From Neobacillus bataviensis (GTDB lineage: Bacteria; Bacillota; Bacilli; Bacillales_B; DSM-18226): DNA of 64,000 nt. Under the pieces are notes generated by a model. That model was given only the letters and a program-made list of their open reading frames with translations, did no database searches and was not told where the DNA came from. Positions 24,827 through 33,149 of the stretch are shown piece after piece (position 1 is the first letter of the stretch; the number at the start of each line of letters is the position of its first letter). The stretch is taken from the NCBI RefSeq assembly GCF_019969725.1, contig NZ_JAHXYW010000012.1, positions 1 to 64,000 on the forward strand, given 5' to 3'. Position numbers and translations under genes: made by a program.

Positions 24827-25333
24827 TTAGTGTTTAGGCAATGGAACATGAAAGTAAATGATAAAAAATGCCGCAAATAAAAACGAAACCACCCAAGCAG
24901 GGATAGGCTTTAGATAATGAAATCTCAGCATTATGGCCCATAAGAAATTAAAGGCCACAGACCACCAATAATTCCAACCGTTATGATACGAGACTTTTCC
25001 AGCAAGAAACATTATGGTTTCAATACCAGTAAGAATGAAACCCGATATTAATAAATAGGTTATTACTTTCTTTGGGGACTTAGGTAAATAGGTCAAAAAT
25101 AGAATGACGATACATGGAAAATTAATGAAGTTTTGAACCAAAAATGAAAAGGAATTGTTTAATAAGAAATCAGGTTCCAATTTCCATAGAACATTTTTCT
25201 CGCCAACAAAGTAGCTATATAATAAATTATTTACAACCAAGTATAAAATAGTGGGGTAATAATTTCTCCAGTTTTTCACATCGCCAAATTTCCAGCAGCA
25301 AAGTACAAGAGTTAAGCACAGAGCAACGCGCAA
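24827..25333 (-). CDS. CBO0543-family integral membrane protein
   Basis: A protein of about 168 residues with five membrane helices (for example LRVALCLTLVLCCWKFGD, then YPTILYLVVNNLLYSYF, IVILFLTYLP, YLLISGFILTGIETIMFLAG and WVVSFLFAAFFIIYF). Length and topology match CBO0543 proteins; function unknown. The AAGGG site is best spaced to the TTG at 25333; a GTG at 25342 directly abuts it. Second member in this window after 13635. Confidence 0.7.
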   Translation of the reverse strand: MRVALCLTLVLCCWKFGDVKNWRNYYPTILYLVVNNLLYSYFVGEKNVLWKLEPDFLLNNSFSFLVQNFINFPCIVILFLTYLPKSPKKVITYLLISGFILTGIETIMFLAGKVSYHNGWNYWWSVAFNFLWAIMLRFHYLKPIPAWVVSFLFAAFFIIYFHVPLPKH

Positions 25334-25453
25334 TAGGAACACCCTTATTCAACATTTTGGTTTTAATATTTGCTAAATTTGTGAAAAGTATTAAACAAAA
25401 AAGCTGAAGGATACTAGTATTATTTCGTTAGAGCTGTCCTTTTTAGAGAAGCT

Positions 25454-26242
25454 CTAGGGTTTGGTTCCAATAACAATGGTAGCATCCAAGTCATCATTGC
25501 GAATCAACTGAGGGATTAACCCGTTTTGAGTGAAGATTTCAACAGTGTTGGGTGCCTGCCTTTCGCTCGTCTCTATTAAAAGCTGCCCTCCAGGAGCAAG
25601 CCAAAGAGATGCTTCTTTCGCTACTCTTCGCTGAATATCAAGCCCGTCATTTCCTCCGTCAAGCGCTGCCATTGGTTCATAAAGACGTGCATCCTGGGGA
25701 AGCAGCTGGATTGCTTCGGTAGGTACATATGGTGCATTTGCTACTAGGATGTCGACTTTCCCGCGTAGTTTGGCAGGCAGCGGCTCATAGAGATCCCCTT
25801 CATAGACAAGGCCACCAACGGTTGTAACATTACGGAGGGCACAGCTTGCTGCGGTTGGGTCCATGTCGACCGCATACAGCTCAATTGTTCCCAGGGCTTT
25901 TGCTATCGCGACACCTACTGCTCCAGAACCGCAGCAAAGATCAACGACTATAGCACCAGGTACAGTAAGGGCTGCTGCCTTTTGGACAAGGAATTCGGTA
26001 CGTCGGCGGGGTACGAAAACTCCTGGGTCAACTGCTATCCTGTTGCCACAGAATTCCGCCCAACCGAGGACATGTTCAAGCGGGGTACCTGTGATTCGAA
26101 GACCAACCATATCGGACAGTGCATCCGTTGTCTGTGCTTCAGAAATTAGAAGCCGCGCCTCTTCTTCTGCAAAAACACAACCTGCGGTCCGAAGTCTCTC
26201 GGTTATACTTTTTTTAATTTGGTCATCAATATCTGCATTCAT
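25454..26242 (-). CDS. PrmC/HemK-related protein-glutamine N5-methyltransferase
   Basis: A 262-residue SAM-dependent methyltransferase. PrmC-like N-terminal helices, then VVDLCCGSGAVGVAIAKALG (SAM-binding motif I) and the catalytic-type motif NAPYVP where PrmC has NPPY. That variant marks a PrmC-related subfamily that I recall mainly from Actinobacteria, with unknown substrate; true PrmC modifies release factors. Base composition is clearly higher in G+C than neighbours, suggesting transfer. I chose the ATG at 26242; a GTG at 26263 is also possible. Confidence 0.8.
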   Translation of the reverse strand: MNADIDDQIKKSITERLRTAGCVFAEEEARLLISEAQTTDALSDMVGLRITGTPLEHVLGWAEFCGNRIAVDPGVFVPRRRTEFLVQKAAALTVPGAIVVDLCCGSGAVGVAIAKALGTIELYAVDMDPTAASCALRNVTTVGGLVYEGDLYEPLPAKLRGKVDILVANAPYVPTEAIQLLPQDARLYEPMAALDGGNDGLDIQRRVAKEASLWLAPGGQLLIETSERQAPNTVEIFTQNGLIPQLIRNDDLDATIVIGTKP

Positions 26243-26341
26243 TTGCGTCCCTATAATAACCACCCAATCTTTGTAAAGGTTATTATAGGGAGTTCGTTAA
26301 AAATTGGAAAAGTCCTTCTTCCACTACCCTTCTCCTCACTC

Positions 26342-26492
26342 TTAAGGACAAAACTCGCCTCAGGACCAAGCAAAATGTCCTTAAGAACACCCCTTGAGGA
26401 CAAAACCCACTTCAAATCCAAGCAAAATGTCCTTAATAACGCCTCTTGAGGACAAATCTCCCTTCAGGAGCAGGCGAAATGTCCTTAAGGAC
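26342..26492. repeat. 52-bp tandem array (3 units) with GGACA/TGTCC dyads
   Basis: Units start at 26342 (TTAAGGACAAAAC), 26394 (TTGAGGACAAAAC) and 26446 (TTGAGGACAAATC), exactly 52 bp apart. Each ends in AATGTCCTTAA, so every unit can fold with its ends paired. A CACCCGTTT repeat core follows at 26510. Confidence 0.8.
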
Positions 26493-26499
26493 TTTATCT

Positions 26500-26520
26500 C
26501 TTCAACTCTTGCACCCGTTT
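26500..26520. repeat. CACCCGTTAGT-family core (fragment)
   Basis: CTTCAACTCTTGCACCCGTTT, identical over 20 bases to the second core at 12080. Confidence 0.6.
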
Positions 26521-26647
26521 AAAATATGAGAACAGCAAAGATATATGATACCTTCATTTGTTTACCGCCTTTGGTAATAATAAAATTATGTATTTTTAAA
26601 TGTCTGATAATATGATATTATTTTAAAAAAAAGAAGAGGTTAAACAT

Positions 26648-27169
26648 ATGAATACAACATTCCCATCAACAGAATCATCTAAAACTAGAGCCATTGTCAT
26701 CAATGCACTTTTCATCGCGTTAACCCTTGTCGCCACAATGTTCATCAACATAAGGCTCCCAATTATGGGTAACGGAGGTCTCATCCATCTAGGTAACGTT
26801 CCTCTTTTTATAGCAGCCATGGTTTACGGCAAAAAAACAGGTGCCATCGCCGGTGCCTTCGGTATGGGCTTATTTGATGTTATCTCCGGTTGGGCCATCT
26901 GGTCACCGTTTACTTTTGTCATCGTTGGTGCAATGGGCTTCGTAGTCGGACTCATTTCCGAAAAAGTACCTGGCAACAGAGTCGTTGTTCACACTCTGGC
27001 CGTTGCAACTGCACTGATCATAAAAGTGGTTGGCTACTATTTTGCCGAAGTAATTCTTTACGGTAACTGGGTACAACCATTCGGCTCCGTCCCCGGTAAC
27101 ATTTTACAGGTCGCAGTAGCAGGTATCATTGTAGTACCTCTAGTAGGACGTTTTAAGAAAAGAGCTTAA
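26648..27169 (+). CDS. ECF transporter S component
   Basis: A 173-residue membrane protein with six helices. The ALFIALTLVATMFINIRLPI then GGLIHLGNVPLFIAAMVYGK segment is typical of S components of energy-coupling-factor transporters, which bind a vitamin or precursor and use a shared EcfA-A'-T module encoded elsewhere. The substrate cannot be called (hydroxymethylpyrimidine or pantothenate-like are options). No riboswitch is apparent in the leader. AAGAGG lies 8 bp before the ATG. A terminator follows. Confidence 0.82.
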   Translation: MNTTFPSTESSKTRAIVINALFIALTLVATMFINIRLPIMGNGGLIHLGNVPLFIAAMVYGKKTGAIAGAFGMGLFDVISGWAIWSPFTFVIVGAMGFVVGLISEKVPGNRVVVHTLAVATALIIKVVGYYFAEVILYGNWVQPFGSVPGNILQVAVAGIIVVPLVGRFKKRA

Positions 27170-27186
27170 TAAAATAACGACATTTG

Positions 27187-27215
27187 AAGGACTGCCTAAT
27201 GTGGCAGTCCTTTAT
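27187..27215 (+). terminator. Terminator of the ECF S-component gene
   Basis: AAGGACTGCC/GGCAGTCCTT stem, then TTATTGT. Confidence 0.8.
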
Positions 27216-27296
27216 TGTGCCGCTCAAATCTTCGGGATATGCCGAGTTTTTTTGTAAATAATAAAATCGTTAAACCAAAAATTGAGGGGGATTTGT

Positions 27297-27452
27297 ATGC
27301 AACAGAATCAACAAGCAAGTAATATGAGTTCTACTATGAAGCCAGCATCTGCTGGGACTGATGCCCAAAAGGTAAAACAAGAAATTCAAAGCGATGTAAG
27401 CCAAGGACAAGGTGCCATGACTTCTCGAGAGGCAGGAGCCATGCGCGATTAA
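27297..27452 (+). CDS. 51-aa Gln-rich peptide, SASP-like composition
   Basis: GAGGGGG lies 8 bp before the ATG and a bidirectional terminator follows. The peptide reads MQQNQQASNMSSTMKPASAG, then TDAQKVKQEIQSDVSQGQGA and MTSREAGAMRD. It is hydrophilic, without aromatic or Cys residues, and the DAQKVKQEIQ stretch loosely recalls gamma-type small acid-soluble spore proteins. I cannot assign it firmly to that family. Confidence 0.65.
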   Translation: MQQNQQASNMSSTMKPASAGTDAQKVKQEIQSDVSQGQGAMTSREAGAMRD

Positions 27453-27476
27453 AAAACCACTCTTAGAGTGGTTTTT
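27453..27476. terminator. Bidirectional terminator
   Basis: AAAACCACTCT/AGAGTGGTTTT between converging genes, with T runs on both sides. Confidence 0.85.
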
Positions 27477-28363
27477 TATTTTTTGGCTTCGAATTTTTTC
27501 AAAACTGGAATCCAAATTTCGCTTTTTACAGTTGGTGAAGTTAAATCTTTGTCTTTAATCGACAATATTTCTGGTCCTTCTGTTTGTTGATAGTTTGAGG
27601 ACGGAAACCATTCAGAATAAATACGTCCCCAAGTTTCCTGCAGTGTATTGGGAAAAGGACCTACTGACTCGAATACAGCCCAAGTTAAGGAAGTAACTTC
27701 TAGTTTAAAAAGATTTTCTGGACACTCTTTTGTTGTCGCCACACCTATATAATGATCCAGACCACCTTTTTCCTCCATACGACCTTCTGAAAAGTTAGTA
27801 GATGCCTGAATGATCCCTTTTGGTTCAACATTTGATAATTCCTTCAGTTTATTTATCTTCTCCGTATTCAATGTTTTCCACATAGCATTGATTTCTGGGT
27901 TCTCTCCTTCGAAAACAATCGGCACCCTTTTCATGACACCCACGATGTTAAATGCCTCTTTTTCTTCAATTCGGTAATTCATTTCGGTTCCTCCCTTAAT
28001 GAATAGTTGGAAGGTCATTCGTGGATAGGCTTTTAATAACTGGCCAGTATTTTTGGCTTCTGATGGTGTTACACCATGCAAACTTTGAAAAGCTCTGGTA
28101 AAGGAATCTGGTGAACTATATCCGTATTTAATCGCAACATCAATAATTCTTAAGTTACTATTATTCAGTTCAAGTGCTGCAAGAGTGAGCCGTCTTCTTC
28201 GAATGTATTCGGATAGCGAAATCCCTGCAAGAAAAGAAAACATTCTTTTAAAATGGTATTCGGAACAGAAAGCTAACTTTGCCACTTCTTTAAAGTCAAT
28301 ATCTTGAGTAAGGTTTTCTTCAATATACTGTAATGCTTCATTCATGTTCTTTAATAAATCCAT
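27476..28363 (-). CDS. AraC-family regulator with GyrI-like effector domain
   Basis: A 295-residue regulator. Two helix-turn-helix motifs lie in residues 5-100 ([20 protein letters not shown] and [20 protein letters not shown]). A GyrI-like small-molecule-binding domain starts at [15 protein letters not shown] and ends EIWIPVLKK. This is the Rob/BmrR-like layout used to sense hydrophobic compounds. I chose the ATG at 28363 after GGGAGGT; the upstream ATG precedes that site. It is monocistronic; no target gene is obvious. Confidence 0.88.
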   Translation of the reverse strand: MDLLKNMNEALQYIEENLTQDIDFKEVAKLAFCSEYHFKRMFSFLAGISLSEYIRRRRLTLAALELNNSNLRIIDVAIKYGYSSPDSFTRAFQSLHGVTPSEAKNTGQLLKAYPRMTFQLFIKGGTEMNYRIEEKEAFNIVGVMKRVPIVFEGENPEINAMWKTLNTEKINKLKELSNVEPKGIIQASTNFSEGRMEEKGGLDHYIGVATTKECPENLFKLEVTSLTWAVFESVGPFPNTLQETWGRIYSEWFPSSNYQQTEGPEILSIKDKDLTSPTVKSEIWIPVLKKFEAKK

Positions 28364-28521
28364 TATCTGACCTCCCTTCATTCAAAGAATAGCAGAGACT
28401 GAATTGATCCTTCCGACAATTGATGCCCAATTTTGTAGGGTAAATAGCAGCCTTATAAAATAACAAAAATGTGTCTCCACTTCTTGTAGAAACGCCCAGT
28501 GGTTTGAACATGGATTTTTAT

Positions 28522-28977
28522 TTACATAATTTGTTGATTAAAAATATTTATTGAATAGAAATTTTTATGAACTAAATTATTTACTATTTGTTTTATTACA
28601 CTCGCATCACGAAGCTCTTTATTATCAAAGTCCGCAAGGTCAATCACCTTTACCCATTTACAGTCTATAATTTCATCTTCTTCAATTGTTAATGAACCCC
28701 CTGTGACTTCACCCGTAAAATGAAACAGAATAACTTGATTACCTGCACTACTAATAAAGTTATAAATACCAGTAGAACTAGTAAGTTCCACGTCTAATCC
28801 TGTTTCCTCTTTTACTTCCCTTTTAGCTGTATATAAAACGTCTTCACCAGATTCAATTCTTCCACTTGGAAAATTCCACTTATTCAATGCACTTGGCTTA
28901 TTTTCTTTAATTATTAAAACTTCTTCATCTTTGAATATTGAAACACTAACTACTAAAACAATCCCATCTTGAGCCAT
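28522..28977 (-). CDS. NUDIX hydrolase
   Basis: A 151-residue NUDIX domain. The signature is FPSGRIESGEDVLYTAKREV and then KEETGLDVEL, matching Gx5Ex7REUxEExGU. These enzymes hydrolyse nucleoside diphosphates linked to another group. The substrate is not predictable. GAGAAAG precedes the ATG. It follows the aldo/keto reductase gene at 22 bp on the same strand, so the two may be co-transcribed. Confidence 0.88.
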   Translation of the reverse strand: MAQDGIVLVVSVSIFKDEEVLIIKENKPSALNKWNFPSGRIESGEDVLYTAKREVKEETGLDVELTSSTGIYNFISSAGNQVILFHFTGEVTGGSLTIEEDEIIDCKWVKVIDLADFDNKELRDASVIKQIVNNLVHKNFYSINIFNQQIM

Positions 28978-28999
28978 ACTTTCTCCTTATCATTACTAT

Positions 29000-29995
29000 T
29001 TAAAAGAACCATTTTTCCCGTGGTACCGGGAAGTATTCGCCGGCGACAAGTTCTGAAGGTACGGCTTCTTCAATCCGTAAAAGATCGTCTGGACTTAAAT
29101 TTAGTTCAAGTGCACCGACTGAATCCTTAAGTTGTGATCTCTTTCTTGCCCCAACCAATGGGATAACATCTTCACCCCGAGATAGAACCCATGCGAGGGC
29201 AAGTTGCGCAACCGTTACTTGCTTTTCTTTAGCAATTGTACGCAGTGCCTCGACAAGGGATAAATTCTTTTGGAGATTTTCGCTAGCAAACCGCGGACCA
29301 TTACTGCGTTTATCATCCAAATCTAGTACCCGATCTTTTGACCATGTACCGCTCAACAACCCTCTTGAGAGAACACCGTAGGCCGAAAGTGAAATGCCTA
29401 ATTCCCGTAAAGTTGGCAAAATATTGGATTCGATGCTCCGATTAAATAGTGAGTACTCCATTTGCAGCCAACTTATCGTATGTACAGCGTGTGCGCGACG
29501 AATTGTATCCACTCCTACTTCTGAAAGACCAATGTACCGCACATATCCCTTCTTTACCATATCGGCAATTGCACCAACCGTTTCTTCAATTGGTACGTTT
29601 GGATCAATGCAAGCTGTGCCAGGTTGATAAAGATCGATGTATTCAACACCTAGGCGCAACAGGGAATCCTCAAGGAAATTCTTAACTGTATGAGGGTGGT
29701 TATCACTCTCTTGATGACTCTTTCCCTGAGAGTGTAGCTTGCCATCGAATTTTACTGAAATGAACGCATTTTCCCGTTGGATTCCTTGGAATGCTTCACG
29801 TAGAAGTAATTCATTGTGTCCATCGCCATAGAAATCCCCTGTATCAAAAAGGGTAATGCCTTGCTCAAGTGCCGCGTGGATTGTTGCAATACTTTCGCTT
29901 CGATCAGCATTACCATATAGCCATGACATCCCCATACAGCCTAGACCAACCTCAGAAACCAGAGGACCGTTTTGACCAAGTGCTCGTTTTTTCAT
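29000..29995 (-). CDS. Aldo/keto reductase
   Basis: A 331-residue (alpha/beta)8 NADPH-dependent oxidoreductase. FDTGDFYGDGHNELLLREAF holds the catalytic Asp and Tyr, ISVKFDG the catalytic Lys, and PLVGARKRSQL binds the cofactor. Where classical members have a catalytic His (YLH or LHR), this one reads DLYQPGTACID, as in some bacterial subfamilies. The physiological carbonyl substrate is unknown. GGGGGAAA lies before the ATG. The NUDIX gene follows at 22 bp. Confidence 0.88.
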   Translation of the reverse strand: MKKRALGQNGPLVSEVGLGCMGMSWLYGNADRSESIATIHAALEQGITLFDTGDFYGDGHNELLLREAFQGIQRENAFISVKFDGKLHSQGKSHQESDNHPHTVKNFLEDSLLRLGVEYIDLYQPGTACIDPNVPIEETVGAIADMVKKGYVRYIGLSEVGVDTIRRAHAVHTISWLQMEYSLFNRSIESNILPTLRELGISLSAYGVLSRGLLSGTWSKDRVLDLDDKRSNGPRFASENLQKNLSLVEALRTIAKEKQVTVAQLALAWVLSRGEDVIPLVGARKRSQLKDSVGALELNLSPDDLLRIEEAVPSELVAGEYFPVPREKWFF

Positions 29996-30312
29996 TGAAC
30001 ATTTCCCCCTCCGCAGCCGTCTCCTAATTGTTGAAGAAACGCCACCGATTACACATTAAGAATTTTAAAGGCTTACTTTTCAACCGATATAAAGGAGATG
30101 TGTTGCGATTTTAATTTTATTCCTATTCGAAATAAATAATAAAATTCCTTCTTGAACTGCTCCACAACAAGAAAAAAGCCGTTTGTTAAATAACATGATT
30201 GATAATTCTTTCATACAAGGAAAATATAAATTAAGAAGCTATAGGGACACACCCCTATTCGTAGTACACCAAGGAAGAAAAGCATAAACGAATAGGAACC
30301 GGAGGAAGCGCT
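29996..30312. other. 317-bp gap upstream of gerAB
   Basis: Holds a degenerate copy of the CACCCGTTAGT-family first half at about 30150-30182 (CTTCTTGAACTGCTCC, then ACAACAAGAAAAAAGCCG). CATACAAG at 30212 could be part of a sporulation-type -10, but I cannot support a matching -35. Confidence 0.45.
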
Positions 30313-31401
30313 ATGGAACACACTGTACCTGAAAAATCAAAAGTATCGCCCTTTTTAGCTTTTTTTATCATTCACCAAATGCAGTTTGGCGTAGGTGTTC
30401 TTGGTTTTCAGCGCATAATCGCTCAATCTGCAGGATATGATGGATGGATAGCCGTTCTTATTGCCGGTTTAAGTGTCCATGTCTTGGTATGGATCATATA
30501 CAAGATTGTTGAAACGGCTAATGGAGATATCGTGGCAGCCCATACTTTCATATTTGGAAAAAAAATAGGCAAACTGCTGTCCCTCCCATTCGTTGTTTAT
30601 TTTATCCTGATCATGATTACCACACTTAGATCGTTTATTGAGGTTATTCAAGTATGGGTATTTCAGGATATGAGTACCTTTTGGTTTGCCCTGGCCTTTT
30701 GTGGTTTAGCCATTTACATTGTTTTTGGAGGGTTCAGGACCGTGACAGGGGTGGCATTCTTCGGAACAGTACTCCCTGGCTATTTAATGTTCACTTTTTT
30801 GTTTACGTTACAATATGCCGATTTTAAAAACTTACTTCCCATCTTTGATCACTCGTTAATAGAATTGGTCAAGGCATCTTATCAAATGTCCATTACATAC
30901 CTTGGCTATGAGATTCTATTGTTCATTTATCCGTTTATCAAAGAACCACAAAAATCAAAAAAATGGGTGCATTATGGTGCGTTTTTTACCACTTTTCAAT
31001 ATCTTTATCTTTCTGTCATAACGTTTGCTTATTTTTCAGAAGGACAGTTGAAAAGGTACATCTGGCCCACTTTGACGATGTGGAAAATAGTCGAACTGCC
31101 TTTTGTGGAGAGATTTGATCTCATTGGCATCGCCAATTGGAATATTGTGATTCTCCCAAGTGTTTGCCTAAGCCTATGGTGTGCGAGCAGGACTTTAAAA
31201 AGAGTGACGAATCTAAAGCAGAAATATGGGGTTCTTCTGATTTCAATGGTCGTATTAATCTGTATTAATTTTTTTAAGACACGGCAGCAAATTCATATCC
31301 TCCTCGATTATACGGGGAAAATATCCTTTTTCATAAATTACGGGTACATACCTTTATTATTCTTTCTGTTACTGATTGTGAAGAAGCTGAAAAAAGGTTA
31401 G
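30313..31401 (+). CDS. GerAB-family spore germination permease (orphan)
   Basis: A 362-residue protein with ten membrane helices of the amino acid-polyamine-organocation fold. FLAFFIIHQMQFGVGVLGFQ near the N-terminus and YLGYEILLFIYPFIKEPQKS in the middle are typical of GerAB/GerBB/YndE proteins, the germinant-binding subunit of spore inner-membrane receptors. No GerAA or GerAC gene is nearby, so it must work with subunits from elsewhere or be a residual gene. GGAGG lies before the ATG. Confidence 0.88.
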   Translation: MEHTVPEKSKVSPFLAFFIIHQMQFGVGVLGFQRIIAQSAGYDGWIAVLIAGLSVHVLVWIIYKIVETANGDIVAAHTFIFGKKIGKLLSLPFVVYFILIMITTLRSFIEVIQVWVFQDMSTFWFALAFCGLAIYIVFGGFRTVTGVAFFGTVLPGYLMFTFLFTLQYADFKNLLPIFDHSLIELVKASYQMSITYLGYEILLFIYPFIKEPQKSKKWVHYGAFFTTFQYLYLSVITFAYFSEGQLKRYIWPTLTMWKIVELPFVERFDLIGIANWNIVILPSVCLSLWCASRTLKRVTNLKQKYGVLLISMVVLICINFFKTRQQIHILLDYTGKISFFINYGYIPLLFFLLLIVKKLKKG

Positions 31402-31482
31402 TAACATACTACCCTTTTGCTGGGCATGTGGACAATCACAAGCCTTATTTTAAAATAATATGGAATAAGGATGGTGATAGAA

Positions 31483-31698
31483 ATGGCAGGCTCAATCAAT
31501 ATTGGCCAATTTAAGGTTGGACCACTAATAAATAATGCCAACATTAATTTCGGCGCAACTTATCAAAACAGCCATACCGCCAATAGCACAATCATCGGCG
31601 GCAATTTTAATTTTGGCGATGGCTGCTCAAACTCGTTCACTAATATTAATTTAGGTAAAATAAAAGTTTCAAATGTATACAGTGGCGAAGATTCCTAA
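31483..31698 (+). CDS. GerPA/GerPF-like spore protein
   Basis: A 71-residue protein: MAGSINIGQFKVGPLINNAN, then INFGATYQNSHTANSTIIGG and NFNFGDGCSNSFTNINLG. Alternating short strands with INFG/NFGD motifs recall the gerPA/gerPF family, whose members help germinants reach receptors through the spore coat. I chose the ATG at 31483, as the ATG at 31471 abuts the AAGG site. Its 3' end overlaps the antisense tail of the truncated sigma-factor frame. Confidence 0.6.
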   Translation: MAGSINIGQFKVGPLINNANINFGATYQNSHTANSTIIGGNFNFGDGCSNSFTNINLGKIKVSNVYSGEDS

Positions 31699-32089
31699 AT
31701 TGGCTCGCTGTTACTCCCCAATTGGTTTCAGTTCCTCTAATCCAACCAAGTAAGAGCTCATGTAACAATAAATCAGAGTACTTTTCCTCTGTCTGTTGTG
31801 TTCCTAGTTCACTAGTAAAATGAAGCTCTACCACTTTCTTTTTCTTTCTTAAAAGGTCAATGGATGCGTTGATGGTGATTTTCAAGATCCAGGTCTTGAA
31901 GTAACTCAATTCCTTTAAGCTTTTTCTGTTTTTAAAAGCGCGATAGGCAACCTCCTGGACAATATCCAAGGAGTCCGCTTGATTTTTCATATACAAATAG
32001 GCCATCCTATATATCGAATCTTTATGTGTTTCAAATAATGTAATAGATAACTTTTCATTCAAGATGCCATCTTTTCCAGATAAAGTCAT
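31646..32089 (-). pseudogene. ECF-type sigma factor, truncated (region 2 only)
   Basis: The frame encodes 147 residues. Residues 18-90 are a good sigma region 2: KDSIYRMAYLYMKNQADSLD, IVQEVAYRAFKNRKSLKELS and YFKTWILKITINASIDLLRK. After about residue 115 (YSDLLLHELLLGW) similarity stops, and the frame runs through non-conserved sequence into the antisense of the upstream gerPA-like gene. Region 4 (the -35 recognition helix) is missing. I read it as a gene that lost its 3' half by deletion. Confidence 0.75.
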
Positions 32090-32205
32090 TTTTTCACCCC
32101 TTTTTGTTCTCTACATTATTAGACCAAATAATGGTTGATTTTGGACGAGGATTTTAAAAAAAAATTTTCTTATTGAGGACTCGGCTCTTTGGTTTGGGGA
32201 ATTGT

Positions 32206-32620
32206 TTTGTCCCTTAAAACCGGTCTATGGGACATTTTAGAGTTTTGGTGCATGGGTTTGTCCCATAGAATCCGGCTATGGAACATTTTAAGGTCTTTGA
32301 CTCTTGGGTTTGTCCCATAGAAACCGGCTATGGAACATTTTAAGGTCTTTGACTCTTGGGTTTGTCCCATAGAAACCGGCTATGGAACATTTTAAGGTCT
32401 TTGACTCTTGGGTTTGTCCCATAGAAACCGGCTATGGGACATTTAAGAGTCTTTGGCGCTTGGTTTTGTTCCATAGAAACGGTCTATGGGACATTTTGTG
32501 GCATTTATTGCTTGGTTTTGTCCCATAGAAACGGTTTATGGGACATTTTAGGATATTTGGCTCTTGGGTTTGTCCGATAGAACCGGCTATAGGACATTTT
32601 AGATTTTTCGACTGTCTTGT
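32206..32620. repeat. 52-bp tandem array (8 units) of hairpins
   Basis: Units starting TTTGTCCC at 32206, 32257, 32309, 32361, 32413, 32465, 32517 and 32569; all steps are 52 bp except the first (51). Each unit carries TTTGTCCCATAG-N7-CTATGGGACATTT, able to form a 10-bp stem, and a linker near GTCTTTGACTCTTGG. Linkers are conserved, so this is not CRISPR. A degraded unit precedes the array at about 32175. Confidence 0.9.
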
Positions 32621-32703
32621 CCTCTGATAATTACTATTTTAGGCATAAGAACAATCTCTAAGGTTAAAATGATGAAGATAAATTATCGATGGAGGAACGG
32701 ATC

Positions 32704-33087
32704 ATGAGTGACAAAATAACGGAAAAAGAGGTTCATGAAGTTATTGAAAGAAGAAGCACTGGAAAGACAAGCTTTGCGGAATTTTTGGAGGAATTATCTC
32801 AAATTGGGATTGTTGAATACGATATTGATGTTGCCACTGGTCAAGCCACATACAAAGGCGAGAACTCCGAGTTACAAACTGAACCTCAAGTTAATTTTGT
32901 GATTTCCAAACACTTTGATAGAAATCAGGCAGTACAAATAATCGCAAACATTACACTTCCCTTTTTGGACTTTCTAAGAGAGATCGCTAACGCAGGAATT
33001 AAATCCTATAACGTAAATATTACCGAAAAAAAGGCTATTTACATGGGAATGAATGGGGAACAACTCGTAGAACCGCTTCAGCTTTAA
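32704..33087 (+). CDS. DUF1398 protein
   Basis: A 127-residue protein with the DUF1398 layout: TGKTSFAEFLEELSQIGIVE, YDIDVATGQATYKG, and a second related half ANAGIKSYNVNITEKKAIYM. The two halves look like an internal repeat. No function is known for the family. I chose the ATG at 32704, 9 bp after GGAGGA; the upstream ATG precedes that site. It lies just after the 52-bp array and is followed by a terminator. Confidence 0.8.
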   Translation: MSDKITEKEVHEVIERRSTGKTSFAEFLEELSQIGIVEYDIDVATGQATYKGENSELQTEPQVNFVISKHFDRNQAVQIIANITLPFLDFLREIANAGIKSYNVNITEKKAIYMGMNGEQLVEPLQL

Positions 33088-33103
33088 TAAATCCATACAT
33101 AAA

Positions 33104-33141
33104 AAAGAACCTCTAATCCAAAATAAGATTAAAGGTTCTTT
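33104..33141. terminator. Bidirectional terminator
   Basis: AAAGAACCTCTAATC/GATTAAAGGTTCTTT between DUF1398 and mqo, which converge. Confidence 0.85.
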
Positions 33142-33149
33142 GTTTCAAC

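Noticed and set aside
32170..32370. 66-aa minus-strand frame in the 52-bp array
   Set aside because: Repeat-derived, no start signal, no conserved composition.
32206..32620. CRISPR array
   Set aside because: Periodic 34-bp palindromic repeats with 18-bp linkers look similar at first sight, but the linkers are conserved between units and no cas genes are near.
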